64,000 nt of DNA from Rubrivivax gelatinosus (GCF_004340905.1 NZ_SLXD01000008.1:57288-121287); one strand, 5' to 3'. Counted from the first letter of the stretch, positions 28,432 to 37,678 are shown. The notes: generated from the letters alone by a model not told the origin. Program-made: numbers and translations.

Positions 28432-30519
28432 ATGCCCGCCGATCCTCCGAGACACGCGACGTACCGCGCCGGCGCACTCGCTGCCGTGCGCGACGCCTAC
28501 GTCGTGCTGCTGCCGATCTCGCTGTTCGGCGTCGTCGCGACGCTGCTCGGGCAGTTCCCGATCCCCGCCGTGCGCGCCTGGCTGGAGAGCCGGCTCGGAC
28601 AGGGCTGGACCGGCACCGCCGACGCCGTCGTGCAGTCGACCTGGGGCGTGCTGGGGCTGGCGCTGGCGGTGACGATCGCCGCCATGGTCGCGCAGCGTGC
28701 GCCGCGCGGCGCCTCGCGTGAGCCGCTGCCGCCGATCTGGGTGGCGATCTCGGCGCTCGTCAACTTCACGCTCTGCGCCAGCGCCACCGGCCCGGTGACG
28801 CTGCAGTCCTTCGGCCAGGGCTCGATGCTCACCGGCATCATCGTCGGCCTGGCGACACCGGCGCTGCTGCGCCCGCTGGCCGACTGGGCGCCGATGCGGC
28901 GGCTGGCGATCGGCTACGACAGCAATCCGGTTTTCTATCACGCCACCCGGCTGACGCTGCCGATGATCCTGCTCGGCCTGCTGGCCAAGGCGGCGGCCGA
29001 GCTGGCGTGGCGGCTGCCGCGCCCGGACCTGCGCTGGGTGGCCGAACAGGCCTCGGACTTCGGCGTCGAGTGGCTGCTGACGCCGCTGGCCGTCGCCGTC
29101 AACCAGATCCTGTGGTTCTTCGGCGTGCACGGCGGCAAGGTGCTGGAGTCGCACTTCGGCTTCCTGTTCACGCAGGCCGGCGAGCTGGCCTCGCAGGACC
29201 GCGTGCCTCGCGTGCTGATCGACAACTTCGTGCACCTGGGCGGTTCGGGCGCGACGCTGGGGCTGCTGCTGGCGCTGCTGATCGCCGCGCGCGACGGCCA
29301 GAACCGGCGCCTGGCGCAGCTGTCGTGGCTGCCGGCGCTGTTCAACGTCAACGAGCTGCTGATGTTCGGGCTGCCGCTGGTGCTCAACCCGCGTTTCGTG
29401 CTGCCTTTCGTGCTGGCCCCGCTGGTGCTGGTGCTGCCGCCGCTGCTGGCCCTGCACCAGGGCTGGATCGTGCTGCAGCCGGTGCAGATTCCGTGGACGA
29501 CGCCGGTGCTGCTGTCGGGCTGGTGGCTGACCGGCTCCTGGACCGGGGTCGGCCTGCAGGCGCTGGGCCTGGGCCTGTCGACGGCGATCTACCTGCCGTT
29601 CGTGCGCCGCGACGAGGCTGCACGCAGCGCCGAGCGCCTGGACGCCTTCCAGCACGCCAGCGCCGTCATCGTCAGCGAGGCCCCGCGCAGCGACACGCCG
29701 CTGCGCCGCAGCGACCACGTCGGCGTCATCGCCCGCGGCCTGCTGCACGACCTGGAACGCGCGATCGGCACCCCGGCGCTGTCGCTCGTCTACCAGCCGC
29801 AGCACCGGCTCGACGGCAGCGTGGTCGGCGTCGAGGCGCTGCTGCGCTGGCAGCACGCCGGCTACGGTGCCGTGCGCACCGACGTCGTCATCGCGCTGGC
29901 CGAGCAGGGCGCGGTGATCGCGGCGCTGGGCGCCTGGGTCGTCGACCAGGCCTGCGCACGCAAGGCGCAGTGGAACGCGCTCGGGCTGCCGCAGCTGACG
30001 ATGTCGGTCAACGTGTCGCCGCTGCAGCTGTCGCAGCCGGGGCTGCACCGCAGGGTGGCCGAGGCGCTCGCGCGCCACCGCCTGCGTCCGGACGAACTGG
30101 AGCTGGAGATCACCGAGAGCCGCGGCATCCCGGTCGGCGACACCGCCGACGAGAACCTGGCCGGTCTGGAGGCGCTCGGCGTCGGCCTGGCGATGGACGA
30201 CTTCGGCATGGGCCACGCGTCGCTGCTGCACCTGCGGCGCTTCCGCGTCGCGGCGATCAAGGTCGACGGCTCGCTCAGCCGCGAGGTGCTGGCGCACCCG
30301 GTGAGCGCCGACATCATCCGCGCCATCGCGACGCTGGGCCACACCGGCGGCGCGCGGGTCATCGCCGAGTTCGTCGAGACACGCGAGCAGCGCGACCGCC
30401 TCGCCACGCTGGGCTGCGACGTCTTCCAGGGTTATCTCTACAGCCGCGCGCTGCCCGCCGGCGAGTGCCTGGCGTACCTGCTGCGCAGCGTGCAGCCCGT
30501 CGAAGCGGCCGCGGGCTGA
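28432..30519 (+). CDS. PTS EIIC (cellobiose/lactose-type) fused to EAL c-di-GMP phosphodiesterase
   Basis: 695 residues. Residues ~1-400 form a ten-helix PTS EIIC domain of the cellobiose/diacetylchitobiose type. The sugar-contacting residues are kept: H233 in W-F-F-G-V-H-G-G and E308 in N-V-N-E-L-L. Residues ~440-690 are an EAL domain with E-A-L at 468-470, V-N-V-S-P, E-I-T-E-S, D-D-F-G at 589-592, I-K-V-D, A-E-F-V-E and F-Q-G-Y, so catalysis is plausible. No EIIA or EIIB is encoded nearby, so the EIIC part may act as a sugar sensor rather than a transporter. The ATG at 28432 lacks a strong ribosome-binding site. A paralogue follows. Confidence 0.9.
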   Translation: MPADPPRHATYRAGALAAVRDAYVVLLPISLFGVVATLLGQFPIPAVRAWLESRLGQGWTGTADAVVQSTWGVLGLALAVTIAAMVAQRAPRGASREPLPPIWVAISALVNFTLCASATGPVTLQSFGQGSMLTGIIVGLATPALLRPLADWAPMRRLAIGYDSNPVFYHATRLTLPMILLGLLAKAAAELAWRLPRPDLRWVAEQASDFGVEWLLTPLAVAVNQILWFFGVHGGKVLESHFGFLFTQAGELASQDRVPRVLIDNFVHLGGSGATLGLLLALLIAARDGQNRRLAQLSWLPALFNVNELLMFGLPLVLNPRFVLPFVLAPLVLVLPPLLALHQGWIVLQPVQIPWTTPVLLSGWWLTGSWTGVGLQALGLGLSTAIYLPFVRRDEAARSAERLDAFQHASAVIVSEAPRSDTPLRRSDHVGVIARGLLHDLERAIGTPALSLVYQPQHRLDGSVVGVEALLRWQHAGYGAVRTDVVIALAEQGAVIAALGAWVVDQACARKAQWNALGLPQLTMSVNVSPLQLSQPGLHRRVAEALARHRLRPDELELEITESRGIPVGDTADENLAGLEALGVGLAMDDFGMGHASLLHLRRFRVAAIKVDGSLSREVLAHPVSADIIRAIATLGHTGGARVIAEFVETREQRDRLATLGCDVFQGYLYSRALPAGECLAYLLRSVQPVEAAAG

Positions 30520-30534
30520 ACAGCCGAGCCGGCG

Positions 30535-30556
30535 GGCCGTGAAGGATTTCACGGCC
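30535..30556. promoter_or_regulatory. CRP/FNR-type palindrome / 9-bp hairpin upstream of second EIIC-EAL gene
   Basis: GGCCGTGAA-GGAT-TTCACGGCC is a perfect 9-bp inverted repeat whose core is GTGA-AGGATT-TCAC (30539-30552). Its centre is about 92 bases upstream of the ATG at 30637, matching the position of the site before the first paralogue. It could alternatively act as a terminator hairpin, but there is no T-tract. Confidence 0.5.
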
Positions 30557-30636
30557 TGCGCGTGGCGCAGCGGCATGCCGGGCGGCAACAATCGGCGCCC
30601 ACTGCCGGTGCGCCGGCGGTGCCCACGCCTGTCTCG

Positions 30637-32739
30637 ATGCCTGCAGTTCCAACGTCGTACACCAAGCTGACCACGGGCTGGGCCGAGGCGATCCGCGACG
30701 CCTTCGTGGTGCTGCTGCCGCTGACGCTGTTCGGCGTTTGCGCCACCGTCGTGGCGCAGCTCCCGTTCCCGGCGGTCCGTTCCTGGCTCGACGCCGGCCT
30801 GGGCCCGGGCTGGGCTGCCGTCGCGGACGACATCCGGCGCTCGACCTGGGGCGTGTTCGGGCTGGCCCTGGCGGTCGTGCTGGCCGCGATGCTGGCGCAG
30901 CGTGCACCGCGCCAGGCGCTCGTCGAGCCCTTGCCGGCGGTCTGGGTCGCGATCTCGGCGCTGCTCAACTTCATGCTCCTGCACGGCGCGGCGGGGCCTT
31001 CGCTGGGGTCGGCGTCGCTGCTGGCCGGCATCGCCGTCGGCCTGAGCACGCCGACGCTGCTGCGGCGGCTCGCCGACTGGCGGCTGCTGCGCCGCTTCGC
31101 CACCGGCTACGACAGCGCACCGGCCTTTTTCCACGCCGCGCGGCTGACGCTGCCGGTCATCGTGCTCGGGCTGGGCTTCAAGGCGGCGGCCGAGCTGCTG
31201 CGGCGGCTGCCGCTGTCGGCGGCCGGCTGGCCGGAGCTGCTGCAGCGCGAGCTGGGCCCGCGCCTGGACGCCGACTGGCTGCTGACGCCGCTGCTGATGC
31301 TGCTGCACCAGCTGCTCTGGTTCTTCGGCGTGCACGGCGGCACCGTGATCCAGTCCAGCTTCGGCGCCTGGTTGACGTACTCGCCCGACCCGCTGATGCA
31401 CGACCGCGTGCTGATGCCGCTCGTGGTCAGCTTCGTGCAGCTGGGCGGCGCCGGTGCGACGCTGGGGCTGCTGGTGGCGATGACGATCGTCGCGCGCGAC
31501 GGCCCGACGCGGCGTCTGGCGCAGCTGTCGTGGCTGCCGGCGCTGTTCAACGTCAACGAGCTGCTGCTCTTCGGCCTGCCGCTGGTGCTCAACCGGCGCT
31601 TCCTGCTGCCTTTCGTGCTCGTGCCGCTGCTGCTGACGCTGCCACCGCTCGTCGCGCTGCACGCCGGCTGGCTGACGCTGCTGCCGGTGCGCGTGCCGTG
31701 GACGACGCCGGTGCTGCTGTCGGGCTGGTGGCTCACCGGCTCCTGGGTCGGGGTGGCGCTGCAGCTCTTCGGGCTGCTGGTCTCGACGCTGGTCTACCTG
31801 CCTTTCGTGCGTCGTTTCGAGGCCGAGCGCCAGGCGCGGCGGCTGGCCGAGTTCCGGGGCGCGGGCGCGGCGATCCTCGCCGGCGCCGCACTGGGCCGCG
31901 CCGACCATGTCGGCGTCATCGCACGCGGCCTGCTGCACGACCTGGAGCGCGCCATCGGCACGCCGTCGTTGTGGCTGGCCTACCAGCCGCAGCACGGGCT
32001 GGACGGGCGGCCGGTGGGCGTGGAGGCGCTGCTGCGCTGGAGCCACCCGAGCTACGGCCCCGTGCGCACCGACGTCGTCATCGCGCTGGCCGAGCGCGGC
32101 GGGCTGATCGCGCGTCTGGGCGAGTGGGTGCTGGACGAGGCCTGCGCCCGCAAGGCCGACTGGAACACGCGCGGCCTGGGCGCGCTGACGATGTCGGTCA
32201 ACGTGTCGCCGCTGCAGCTGGGCGAACCCGGGCTCGCGCCGGCGGTGGCGCGCGTGCTGCAGCGCCATGCGCTGAAACCCGGGGACGTGGAACTGGAGAT
32301 CACCGAGAGCCACGGCATCCCGGCCGGCGAGGCCGCCGACCGCAACCTCGCCGCGCTCGACGCGCTGGGCGTGCGTCTGGCGATGGACGACTTCGGCATG
32401 GGCCACGCGTCGCTGCTGCACCTCAAGCGTTTCCGCGTCGCGGCGATCAAGGTCGACGGCTCGCTCAGCCGCGACGTGCTGTCGCACCCGGTGAGCGCCG
32501 ACATCATCCGTGCCATCACGACGCTGGGCCACAGCCGCGGCGCGCGGGTCATCGCCGAGTTCGTCGAGACCAGCGAGCAGCGCGAGTGCCTGGCGGCGCT
32601 GGGCTGCGACGTCTTCCAGGGTTACCTCTACAGCCGCGCGCTGCCGGCCGGCGAGTGTCTGGCCTACCTGGTGCAGGCCGGCTCGCCGGCCGCCGCGGAG
32701 GTGCCGGCGGTGCCGGAGGTCCCGGCGGTGCTCAGATGA
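30637..32739 (+). CDS. Second PTS EIIC-EAL fusion protein (tandem paralogue)
   Basis: 700 residues, collinear with the preceding protein. The EIIC sugar-site residues fall at identical positions: H233 in W-F-F-G-V-H-G-G and E308 in N-V-N-E-L-L-L. The EAL half keeps E-A-L, V-N-V-S-P-L-Q-L, E-I-T-E-S, M-D-D-F-G-M-G-H, I-K-V-D-G-S-L, A-E-F-V-E and F-Q-G-Y. The two copies are most alike in the EAL part and in helices around the sugar site, and differ in loops, pointing to duplication followed by divergence. The ATG at 30637 was chosen; an in-frame GTG at 30562 would extend it. Its stop overlaps the stop of the convergent SDR gene by 8 bases. Confidence 0.9.
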   Translation: MPAVPTSYTKLTTGWAEAIRDAFVVLLPLTLFGVCATVVAQLPFPAVRSWLDAGLGPGWAAVADDIRRSTWGVFGLALAVVLAAMLAQRAPRQALVEPLPAVWVAISALLNFMLLHGAAGPSLGSASLLAGIAVGLSTPTLLRRLADWRLLRRFATGYDSAPAFFHAARLTLPVIVLGLGFKAAAELLRRLPLSAAGWPELLQRELGPRLDADWLLTPLLMLLHQLLWFFGVHGGTVIQSSFGAWLTYSPDPLMHDRVLMPLVVSFVQLGGAGATLGLLVAMTIVARDGPTRRLAQLSWLPALFNVNELLLFGLPLVLNRRFLLPFVLVPLLLTLPPLVALHAGWLTLLPVRVPWTTPVLLSGWWLTGSWVGVALQLFGLLVSTLVYLPFVRRFEAERQARRLAEFRGAGAAILAGAALGRADHVGVIARGLLHDLERAIGTPSLWLAYQPQHGLDGRPVGVEALLRWSHPSYGPVRTDVVIALAERGGLIARLGEWVLDEACARKADWNTRGLGALTMSVNVSPLQLGEPGLAPAVARVLQRHALKPGDVELEITESHGIPAGEAADRNLAALDALGVRLAMDDFGMGHASLLHLKRFRVAAIKVDGSLSRDVLSHPVSADIIRAITTLGHSRGARVIAEFVETSEQRECLAALGCDVFQGYLYSRALPAGECLAYLVQAGSPAAAEVPAVPEVPAVLR

Positions 32740-33502
32740 ACATGCCGCCCGAGGCCTCGACGCGCTGGCCGGTGATCCAGCCCGACTCGTCGGCCAGCAG
32801 CGCGGTGATCGCGCCCCCGATGTCCTCGGGCCGGCCGACGCGGCCGAGCGCGGTCTGCGAGGCGACGTAGGCGTTGAGCCGGGCGTCGTCGCGCACCGCG
32901 CCGCCGCCGAAGTCGGTCTCGATCGCGCCCGGCGCCAGCGTGTTGACGCGGATGCCGCGTGCGCCCAGCTCCTTGGCCAGGTAGCGCGTCAGCACCTCGA
33001 CCGCGCCCTTCATCGTTGCGTAGGCGGCGTAACCCGGCAGGCTGAAACGCGTCAGCCCGCTGGAGACGTGCAGGATGCGCGCGCCGTCGGCCAGCAGCGG
33101 CAGCAGCGCCTGCGTCAGGAAGAACGGGCCCTTCAGGTGCACGTTCATCAGCGCGTCGAAGTCGGCTTCGGTCGTGTCGGCAAAGGCGGCATGCACGCCG
33201 AAGCCGGCGTTGTGCACGACGGCGTCCAGCGCCGGCCGGCCGATGCCGTCGGCCAGCGCGCCGCGCAGCGCCTGCACGAAGGCCGGGAAGGCCGCGACCT
33301 CGCCGGCGTCGAACTGCAGCGCCACCGCGCGCCGGCCCAGCGCGCGCACCTCGGCGGCCACCGCCTCGGCCTCGGCGGCGCGGCTGTGGAAGGTGAAGAC
33401 CAGGTCCCAGCCGGCGCGCGCCAGGTGCAGCACGGCGTCGCGGCCGAGGCCGCGGCTGCCGCCGGTGACGAGGGCGGTGCGGGCAGTGGAGAGCGTGTTC
33501 AT
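32732..33502 (-). CDS. Short-chain dehydrogenase/reductase (SDR)
   Basis: 256-residue classical SDR. The cofactor motif T-G-G-S-R-G-L-G is near the N-terminus, N-A-G at the second motif, and the catalytic S-S-G...Y-A-A-Y-A-T-M-K triad residues (Ser, Tyr, Lys) are in place. The C-terminal G-W-I-T-G-Q-R-V-E-A-S-G-G is typical. The substrate is unknown. It faces a LysR regulator across a short spacer with an inverted repeat, so it is probably regulated by it. Confidence 0.92.
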   Translation of the reverse strand: MNTLSTARTALVTGGSRGLGRDAVLHLARAGWDLVFTFHSRAAEAEAVAAEVRALGRRAVALQFDAGEVAAFPAFVQALRGALADGIGRPALDAVVHNAGFGVHAAFADTTEADFDALMNVHLKGPFFLTQALLPLLADGARILHVSSGLTRFSLPGYAAYATMKGAVEVLTRYLAKELGARGIRVNTLAPGAIETDFGGGAVRDDARLNAYVASQTALGRVGRPEDIGGAITALLADESGWITGQRVEASGGMFI

Positions 33503-33598
33503 CGGATCGTCCTGTCTCGTGGAGGGCGGCGTGCTGCCGCGGTGAAGCCACTTTAGGAGTTCGTTTCTGCTGGATAAACGCCGTCGATTCGGCAACAC

Positions 33599-33617
33599 TG
33601 GTCGACGTTTTCGACCA
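33599..33617. promoter_or_regulatory. Candidate LysR operator between SDR and LysR genes
   Basis: TGGTCGA-CGTTT-TCGACCA is a perfect 7-bp inverted repeat with a 5-base spacer, 11 bases upstream of the regulator start. Its size and position suit a LysR-type binding site. Confidence 0.55.
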
Positions 33618-33628
33618 ATCGAGCCGCC

Positions 33629-34528
33629 ATGTCCCCCGAAGACCTGCGCATCGTGCTGCGTGTCGCCGAACTCGGCAGCTTCACTGAGGCCGCGCACCGC
33701 CTGGGCCTGCCGCGCGCCACCGTGTCGACCGCGGTGCGCCGGCTCGAGGAGCGCCTGGGCGCGCGACTGCTGCAGCGCACGACGCGGCGTGTCGGCCTCA
33801 CCGACGACGGCCGGCTGTTCGTCGAGCGCTGCCAGGACGTGCTCGCCGACCTCGACGAGCTGCGCACGATGTTCCAGCAGCAGCCGCAGGCGCTGACCGG
33901 TCGGCTGCGGGTGGACATGCCGCTGGCGCTGGCGCGTTCGCTGGTGCTGCCGCGGCTGCCCGAGTTCCTGGACCGGCACCCGGGGCTCACGGTCGAGATC
34001 GGCGCCGCCGACCGTCGCGTAGACCCGGTGCGCGAAGGCTACGACGCGGTGATCCGCGTCGGCGCGGTCGTCGCCGAGCAGCTCGTCGGCCGGCCGCTGG
34101 GGGCGTACACGATGGTCAACGTCGCCAGCCCGGGTTACGTCGCGCGCCACGGCGAGCCGCGTTCGGTCGAGGACCTGGCCGCGCACCGGCTGGTGCACTA
34201 CCAGCCCAACCTCGGCGACCGGCCGGCAGGCTTCGAGTACCTCGACGCCGACGGCACGCTGCGCAGCGTGGCGATGGCCGGCGTCGTCACCGTCAACGCC
34301 ACCGACGCCTACCTCGCCGCCTGCGAGGCCGGGCTGGGCATCATCCAGATCCCCGAGGCCAGCGCGCGTGACGGCGTCGAGGCCGGCCGCCTCGTGACGC
34401 TGCTGCCGGCCGTCGTGCCGCCGCCGATGCCGGTGACGCTGCTGCTGCCGCACCGGCGCCACCTGCCGCGGCGCGTGCGCGCCTTCGCCGACTGGGTGGC
34501 GACGCTGTTCGTGCCGGCGCCCGGCTGA
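33629..34528 (+). CDS. LysR family transcriptional regulator
   Basis: 299 residues. The N-terminal winged helix-turn-helix reads F-T-E-A-A-H-R-L-G-L-P-R-A-T-V-S, followed by R-L-E-E-R-L-G-A-R-L-L-Q-R-T-T-R and the periplasmic-binding-like effector domain (L-P-R-L-P-E-F-L-D-R-H-P-G and later A-C-E-A-G-L-G-I-I-Q). It is divergent from the SDR gene, the common arrangement for a regulator and its target. Confidence 0.93.
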   Translation: MSPEDLRIVLRVAELGSFTEAAHRLGLPRATVSTAVRRLEERLGARLLQRTTRRVGLTDDGRLFVERCQDVLADLDELRTMFQQQPQALTGRLRVDMPLALARSLVLPRLPEFLDRHPGLTVEIGAADRRVDPVREGYDAVIRVGAVVAEQLVGRPLGAYTMVNVASPGYVARHGEPRSVEDLAAHRLVHYQPNLGDRPAGFEYLDADGTLRSVAMAGVVTVNATDAYLAACEAGLGIIQIPEASARDGVEAGRLVTLLPAVVPPPMPVTLLLPHRRHLPRRVRAFADWVATLFVPAPG

Positions 34529-34723
34529 CCGTGCCCAGGAAGGCCTCGACGCACAGGCGGACGGCCGGGCGACACGAAGCGGCGCGCCGGCTATGCTCGC
34601 GGCTGCCGCGGCCGGAGCCAGCCGTCCGCGGGAGATGTCCCGGACGCGCAGACAGTCCGCGCCGGGGGCCGCAGAACGCCGACGACGAGAGGTTGGAATG
34701 CAGTGCGCGGGAGGGACGCGCTC

Positions 34724-36685
34724 GTGAGAGGGCCGTGCGCCGGCTGGGCCGCGCTGGCCTGCAGCGTCTGGCTGGGGCTGGGCGGCGTCGCGGCGTCGGC
34801 CGAGCCGCGCCTGCCGCCCGAGGGCCACATCGGTCCGGAAGAGCGCGCGCTCGACGAGATGCTGCGCGCCGAGGTCTCCCTCCCGCCCGACGAGCGTGTT
34901 GCACGCATCGATGCGCTGCTTGCCGACCCGCGCTGGGCCGCACCCGCCTGGCAGGCCATGCTGGCCGTCGAGCACTGCGCCGTGTCGCAGGGCGCAAGCG
35001 CTGCGGTCCTGGCCTCGCTGGAGGCCCGCGCCGGCGGCAGTGCCGACCCCTACCTGCAGGCTGCGGCGCTGAAATGCCGCCAGTGGGTGGCCGACCACGC
35101 CGGCGACCCCGTCGACAACTACCGCTACGCGCGCGAAGCCTGGCAGTTGCTCGCCCGGATCCAGCTGCCGACGCTCGCCTTTCGCATCGCCCGGGACTAC
35201 GCCGACGAGGCCACCTACGCCGGCGCGCTGGACGAGGCGCTGACCGCCGTCGGCCGGGCGCTGGAGATCGCGCGGACCGCCGGCGACCCGCTGCGCGAGG
35301 CCGACGCGCTGACGACGCTGGCGATGGTCCAGTCCGACCTCGGTCAGCACGAGGATGCGCTGCGCAACAGCGACCGCGCATTCCGCCTGGACCCGGAGAT
35401 CTCGCGCAGTGACGACAAGCTGATCGCGCGCAGTTCGCTGCAGATCGCCGCCCGCCAGTACGACGAGGCGTCCGCCTCGCTGCGGCGTGCGATGGAGCTG
35501 GCCGAACGCGAGGGCGACCGCGAGGCCCACCTCGCCGCGCGCATCAACCTCGTCGATGTCTACCAGAAGACCCACCGCGTGCCGCAGGCACTGCAGCTGT
35601 CCGCCGAGGTCGTCGCCGAGGCCGAGCGCCTGGGCTACGAGTACCTCAAGGCCTACGCCTGGGTGACGCGTGGTTTCGCGCTGGCGGCGGCCGGACAGGT
35701 CCCGGCCGGCACCGAAGCCTTTGACCGCGGCCGGGCCTGGTTCGAGAAAGGAGGCCAGCTCGGCGAGGTCGCGCGCGCGCTACGCGACTGGGCGCGCATG
35801 ATGGCCCGTGCCGGACGCTGGGAGCAGGCCTACCGGGCCGCCGAACGCGCCGACGAACTGCGCGAGCGAACCCAGCGCGAGGCACGCGAGAAGAACGCCA
35901 GCTTTCACGCCGCAGTGCTGGAGAGCAGCCGCAAGGATCTGGACATCGAGCGCCTGCGCCACCAGAGCCAGACCGCCCAGCTTCAACTCGAGACCGAACG
36001 CCTGAACCGGCGCACGACGGTGGTCGTCGCCGCCGCGGTGCTGCTGTCGGCGGCCTCGCTGCTGTTCGTGCACCTGCGCACGCGTCGCGTGAACCGCCAG
36101 CTGCGCGACGCCAACACCGCGCTCGACTACCAGAGCACGCACGACCCGCTGACCGGCGCCTACAACCGGCGCCATTTCGACCGCTACTTCGTCCGGCGCC
36201 AGGAGGCCGGCGGCCGCGTGCTGCTGGTGCTGCTGGACATCGACCACTTCAAGGCGATCAACGACCGCCACGGCCACGCCGGCGGCGACCGTGCGCTGCA
36301 GGAGACCAGCCGGCGCCTGGCCGACTGCGTGCGCAGCGAGGACTGCATCGTGCGCTGGGGCGGCGAGGAGTTCCTGCTCGTCGTCGACGACCCGGCCGAT
36401 GCCGAAGCCGAACGCGCGCTCGTGCTGCGCCTGCTCGAGGTGCTGGCCGGCACGCCGATCGAGTTCGGCGGCGTGCGCAAGGCGGTCACGGCGTCGATCG
36501 GCTTCGCGTCGGTGGAGCTGGGCGCGGGCTTCGACCTCGACCGCGCGCTGGCCGACATCGACGCGATGCTCTACCGCGCCAAGGCCGGCGGGCGCCACCG
36601 TGCGGTGGGCCGGTTCAACGGTGCCGGCGAGCCGGTCGTGCTGCTGCCGCCGCCGGCCGCGGTGGCGGGCATCGCGGCGGCCTGA
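34724..36685 (+). CDS. TPR-GGDEF membrane diguanylate cyclase
   Basis: 653 residues. A signal peptide (A-A-L-A-C-S-V-W-L-G-L-G-G-V-A-A-S-A) leads to a periplasmic helical region with TPR-like repeats (residues ~60-400). One membrane helix follows near 430-452 (V-V-V-A-A-A-V-L-L-S-A-A-S-L-L-F), then a cytoplasmic GGDEF domain with G-G-E-E-F at 546-550. An RxxD inhibitory site (R-S-E-D) precedes it at the correct spacing, so it is probably an active, feedback-inhibited cyclase. The GTG at 34724, with GGGAGGGA 6 bases upstream, gives a clean signal peptide; the GTG at 34703 is in frame but less well supported. No partner gene is adjacent. Confidence 0.9.
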   Translation: MRGPCAGWAALACSVWLGLGGVAASAEPRLPPEGHIGPEERALDEMLRAEVSLPPDERVARIDALLADPRWAAPAWQAMLAVEHCAVSQGASAAVLASLEARAGGSADPYLQAAALKCRQWVADHAGDPVDNYRYAREAWQLLARIQLPTLAFRIARDYADEATYAGALDEALTAVGRALEIARTAGDPLREADALTTLAMVQSDLGQHEDALRNSDRAFRLDPEISRSDDKLIARSSLQIAARQYDEASASLRRAMELAEREGDREAHLAARINLVDVYQKTHRVPQALQLSAEVVAEAERLGYEYLKAYAWVTRGFALAAAGQVPAGTEAFDRGRAWFEKGGQLGEVARALRDWARMMARAGRWEQAYRAAERADELRERTQREAREKNASFHAAVLESSRKDLDIERLRHQSQTAQLQLETERLNRRTTVVVAAAVLLSAASLLFVHLRTRRVNRQLRDANTALDYQSTHDPLTGAYNRRHFDRYFVRRQEAGGRVLLVLLDIDHFKAINDRHGHAGGDRALQETSRRLADCVRSEDCIVRWGGEEFLLVVDDPADAEAERALVLRLLEVLAGTPIEFGGVRKAVTASIGFASVELGAGFDLDRALADIDAMLYRAKAGGRHRAVGRFNGAGEPVVLLPPPAAVAGIAAA

Positions 36686-36695
36686 AGCTGCTGCT

Positions 36696-37640
36696 TCAGG
36701 CGCTGGCGCGGGTCGCGGGCACCATGCCCGACAGCGTCGGCATCGCCGCGCGCATCGCCGCGATGAAGGCCCGCAGCCGCGCCGGCTGCAGCCGGGCCGG
36801 CGGATGCAGCAGGACCACCGGCAGCGGCGCCGCGGCCCAGTCGGGCGCCAGCTGCACCAGCCGCCCGGCGGCCAGGTCCTCGGCCACCAGCCACGACGAG
36901 ATGATCGCCGCGCCGGCGCCGCCGCGGGCCGCCTCGCGCAGCGCGTACAGGCTGTCGGTCGTCAGCCGCGGGCGGATCGCCAGGCGGCGCCAGTGGCCGC
37001 TGCGGCGGTCCTGCAGTTCCACCTCGTCGCGGTAGAAGCTGCCGGCGGCCAGCCAGGGCAGGGCGGCCAGCGCCTCGGGTTCCGACGGCGGCAGGCCCTC
37101 GCCCCAGACACCCGGCGCGGCGACGACGAAACGTGGCACCTCGGCCAGCCGCACCGCGACCAGCCCCGGCTCGTCGACCGCGCCGACGCGGATCGCGCAG
37201 TCCACGCCCTGGCCGATGAAGTCGGGCAGCCGGTCGTGCAGCAGCCACTCGACCGAGACCTCGGGGTGCCGGCGCAGGAAGTCCAGCAAGGGCACGACGA
37301 GCTGCTGCTGGCCGAAGGCGTGCGGCACGACGACACGCAGCCGGCCGCGCGGCACGTCCTGCAGGCCGCGCAGGTCGGCTTCGGCGGCGTCCCAGCGTTC
37401 GAGCAGCGAACGCGCGTGTTCGTAGCAGCGCTGGCCGTCCTCGGTCGGCGCCATCGAGTGCGTCGAGCGCCGCAGCAGCGTCAGGCCCAGCGAACGTTCG
37501 AGCTGCTGCAGCCGACGGCTGATCGTCGGCTGCGTCGTGCCCAGCGCCACCGCGGCCGCCGACAGGCTGCCGGCGTCGACGATGCGCACGAAGGTTTGCA
37601 GCAGTTCCAGGCGGTCGGTGCCGGCAAATGGTTTTGTCAT
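36696..37640 (-). CDS. LysR family transcriptional regulator
   Basis: 314 residues with a LysR helix-turn-helix (L-S-A-A-A-V-A-L-G-T-T-Q-P-T-I-S-R-R) and an effector domain ending in a typical C-terminal helix (L-R-A-F-I-A-A-M-R-A). The ATG at 37640 is used because the longer frame runs into the intergenic operator region. It is divergent from the MFS transporter at 37738, which it probably controls; the regulator is closest in form to those that govern efflux or uptake genes. Confidence 0.92.
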   Translation of the reverse strand: MTKPFAGTDRLELLQTFVRIVDAGSLSAAAVALGTTQPTISRRLQQLERSLGLTLLRRSTHSMAPTEDGQRCYEHARSLLERWDAAEADLRGLQDVPRGRLRVVVPHAFGQQQLVVPLLDFLRRHPEVSVEWLLHDRLPDFIGQGVDCAIRVGAVDEPGLVAVRLAEVPRFVVAAPGVWGEGLPPSEPEALAALPWLAAGSFYRDEVELQDRRSGHWRRLAIRPRLTTDSLYALREAARGGAGAAIISSWLVAEDLAAGRLVQLAPDWAAAPLPVVLLHPPARLQPARLRAFIAAMRAAMPTLSGMVPATRASA

Positions 37641-37678
37641 GCGCAGAGCGTATGACGGATGTGAATCAGACGCTACTA

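Noticed and set aside
28381..32532. 4.1-kb open frame antisense to both EIIC-EAL genes
   Set aside because: It is long only because GC-rich codon bias suppresses stops on the opposite strand. Its protein is rich in Arg, Gln, His and Ala with no domain, while both sense genes have clear conserved domains.
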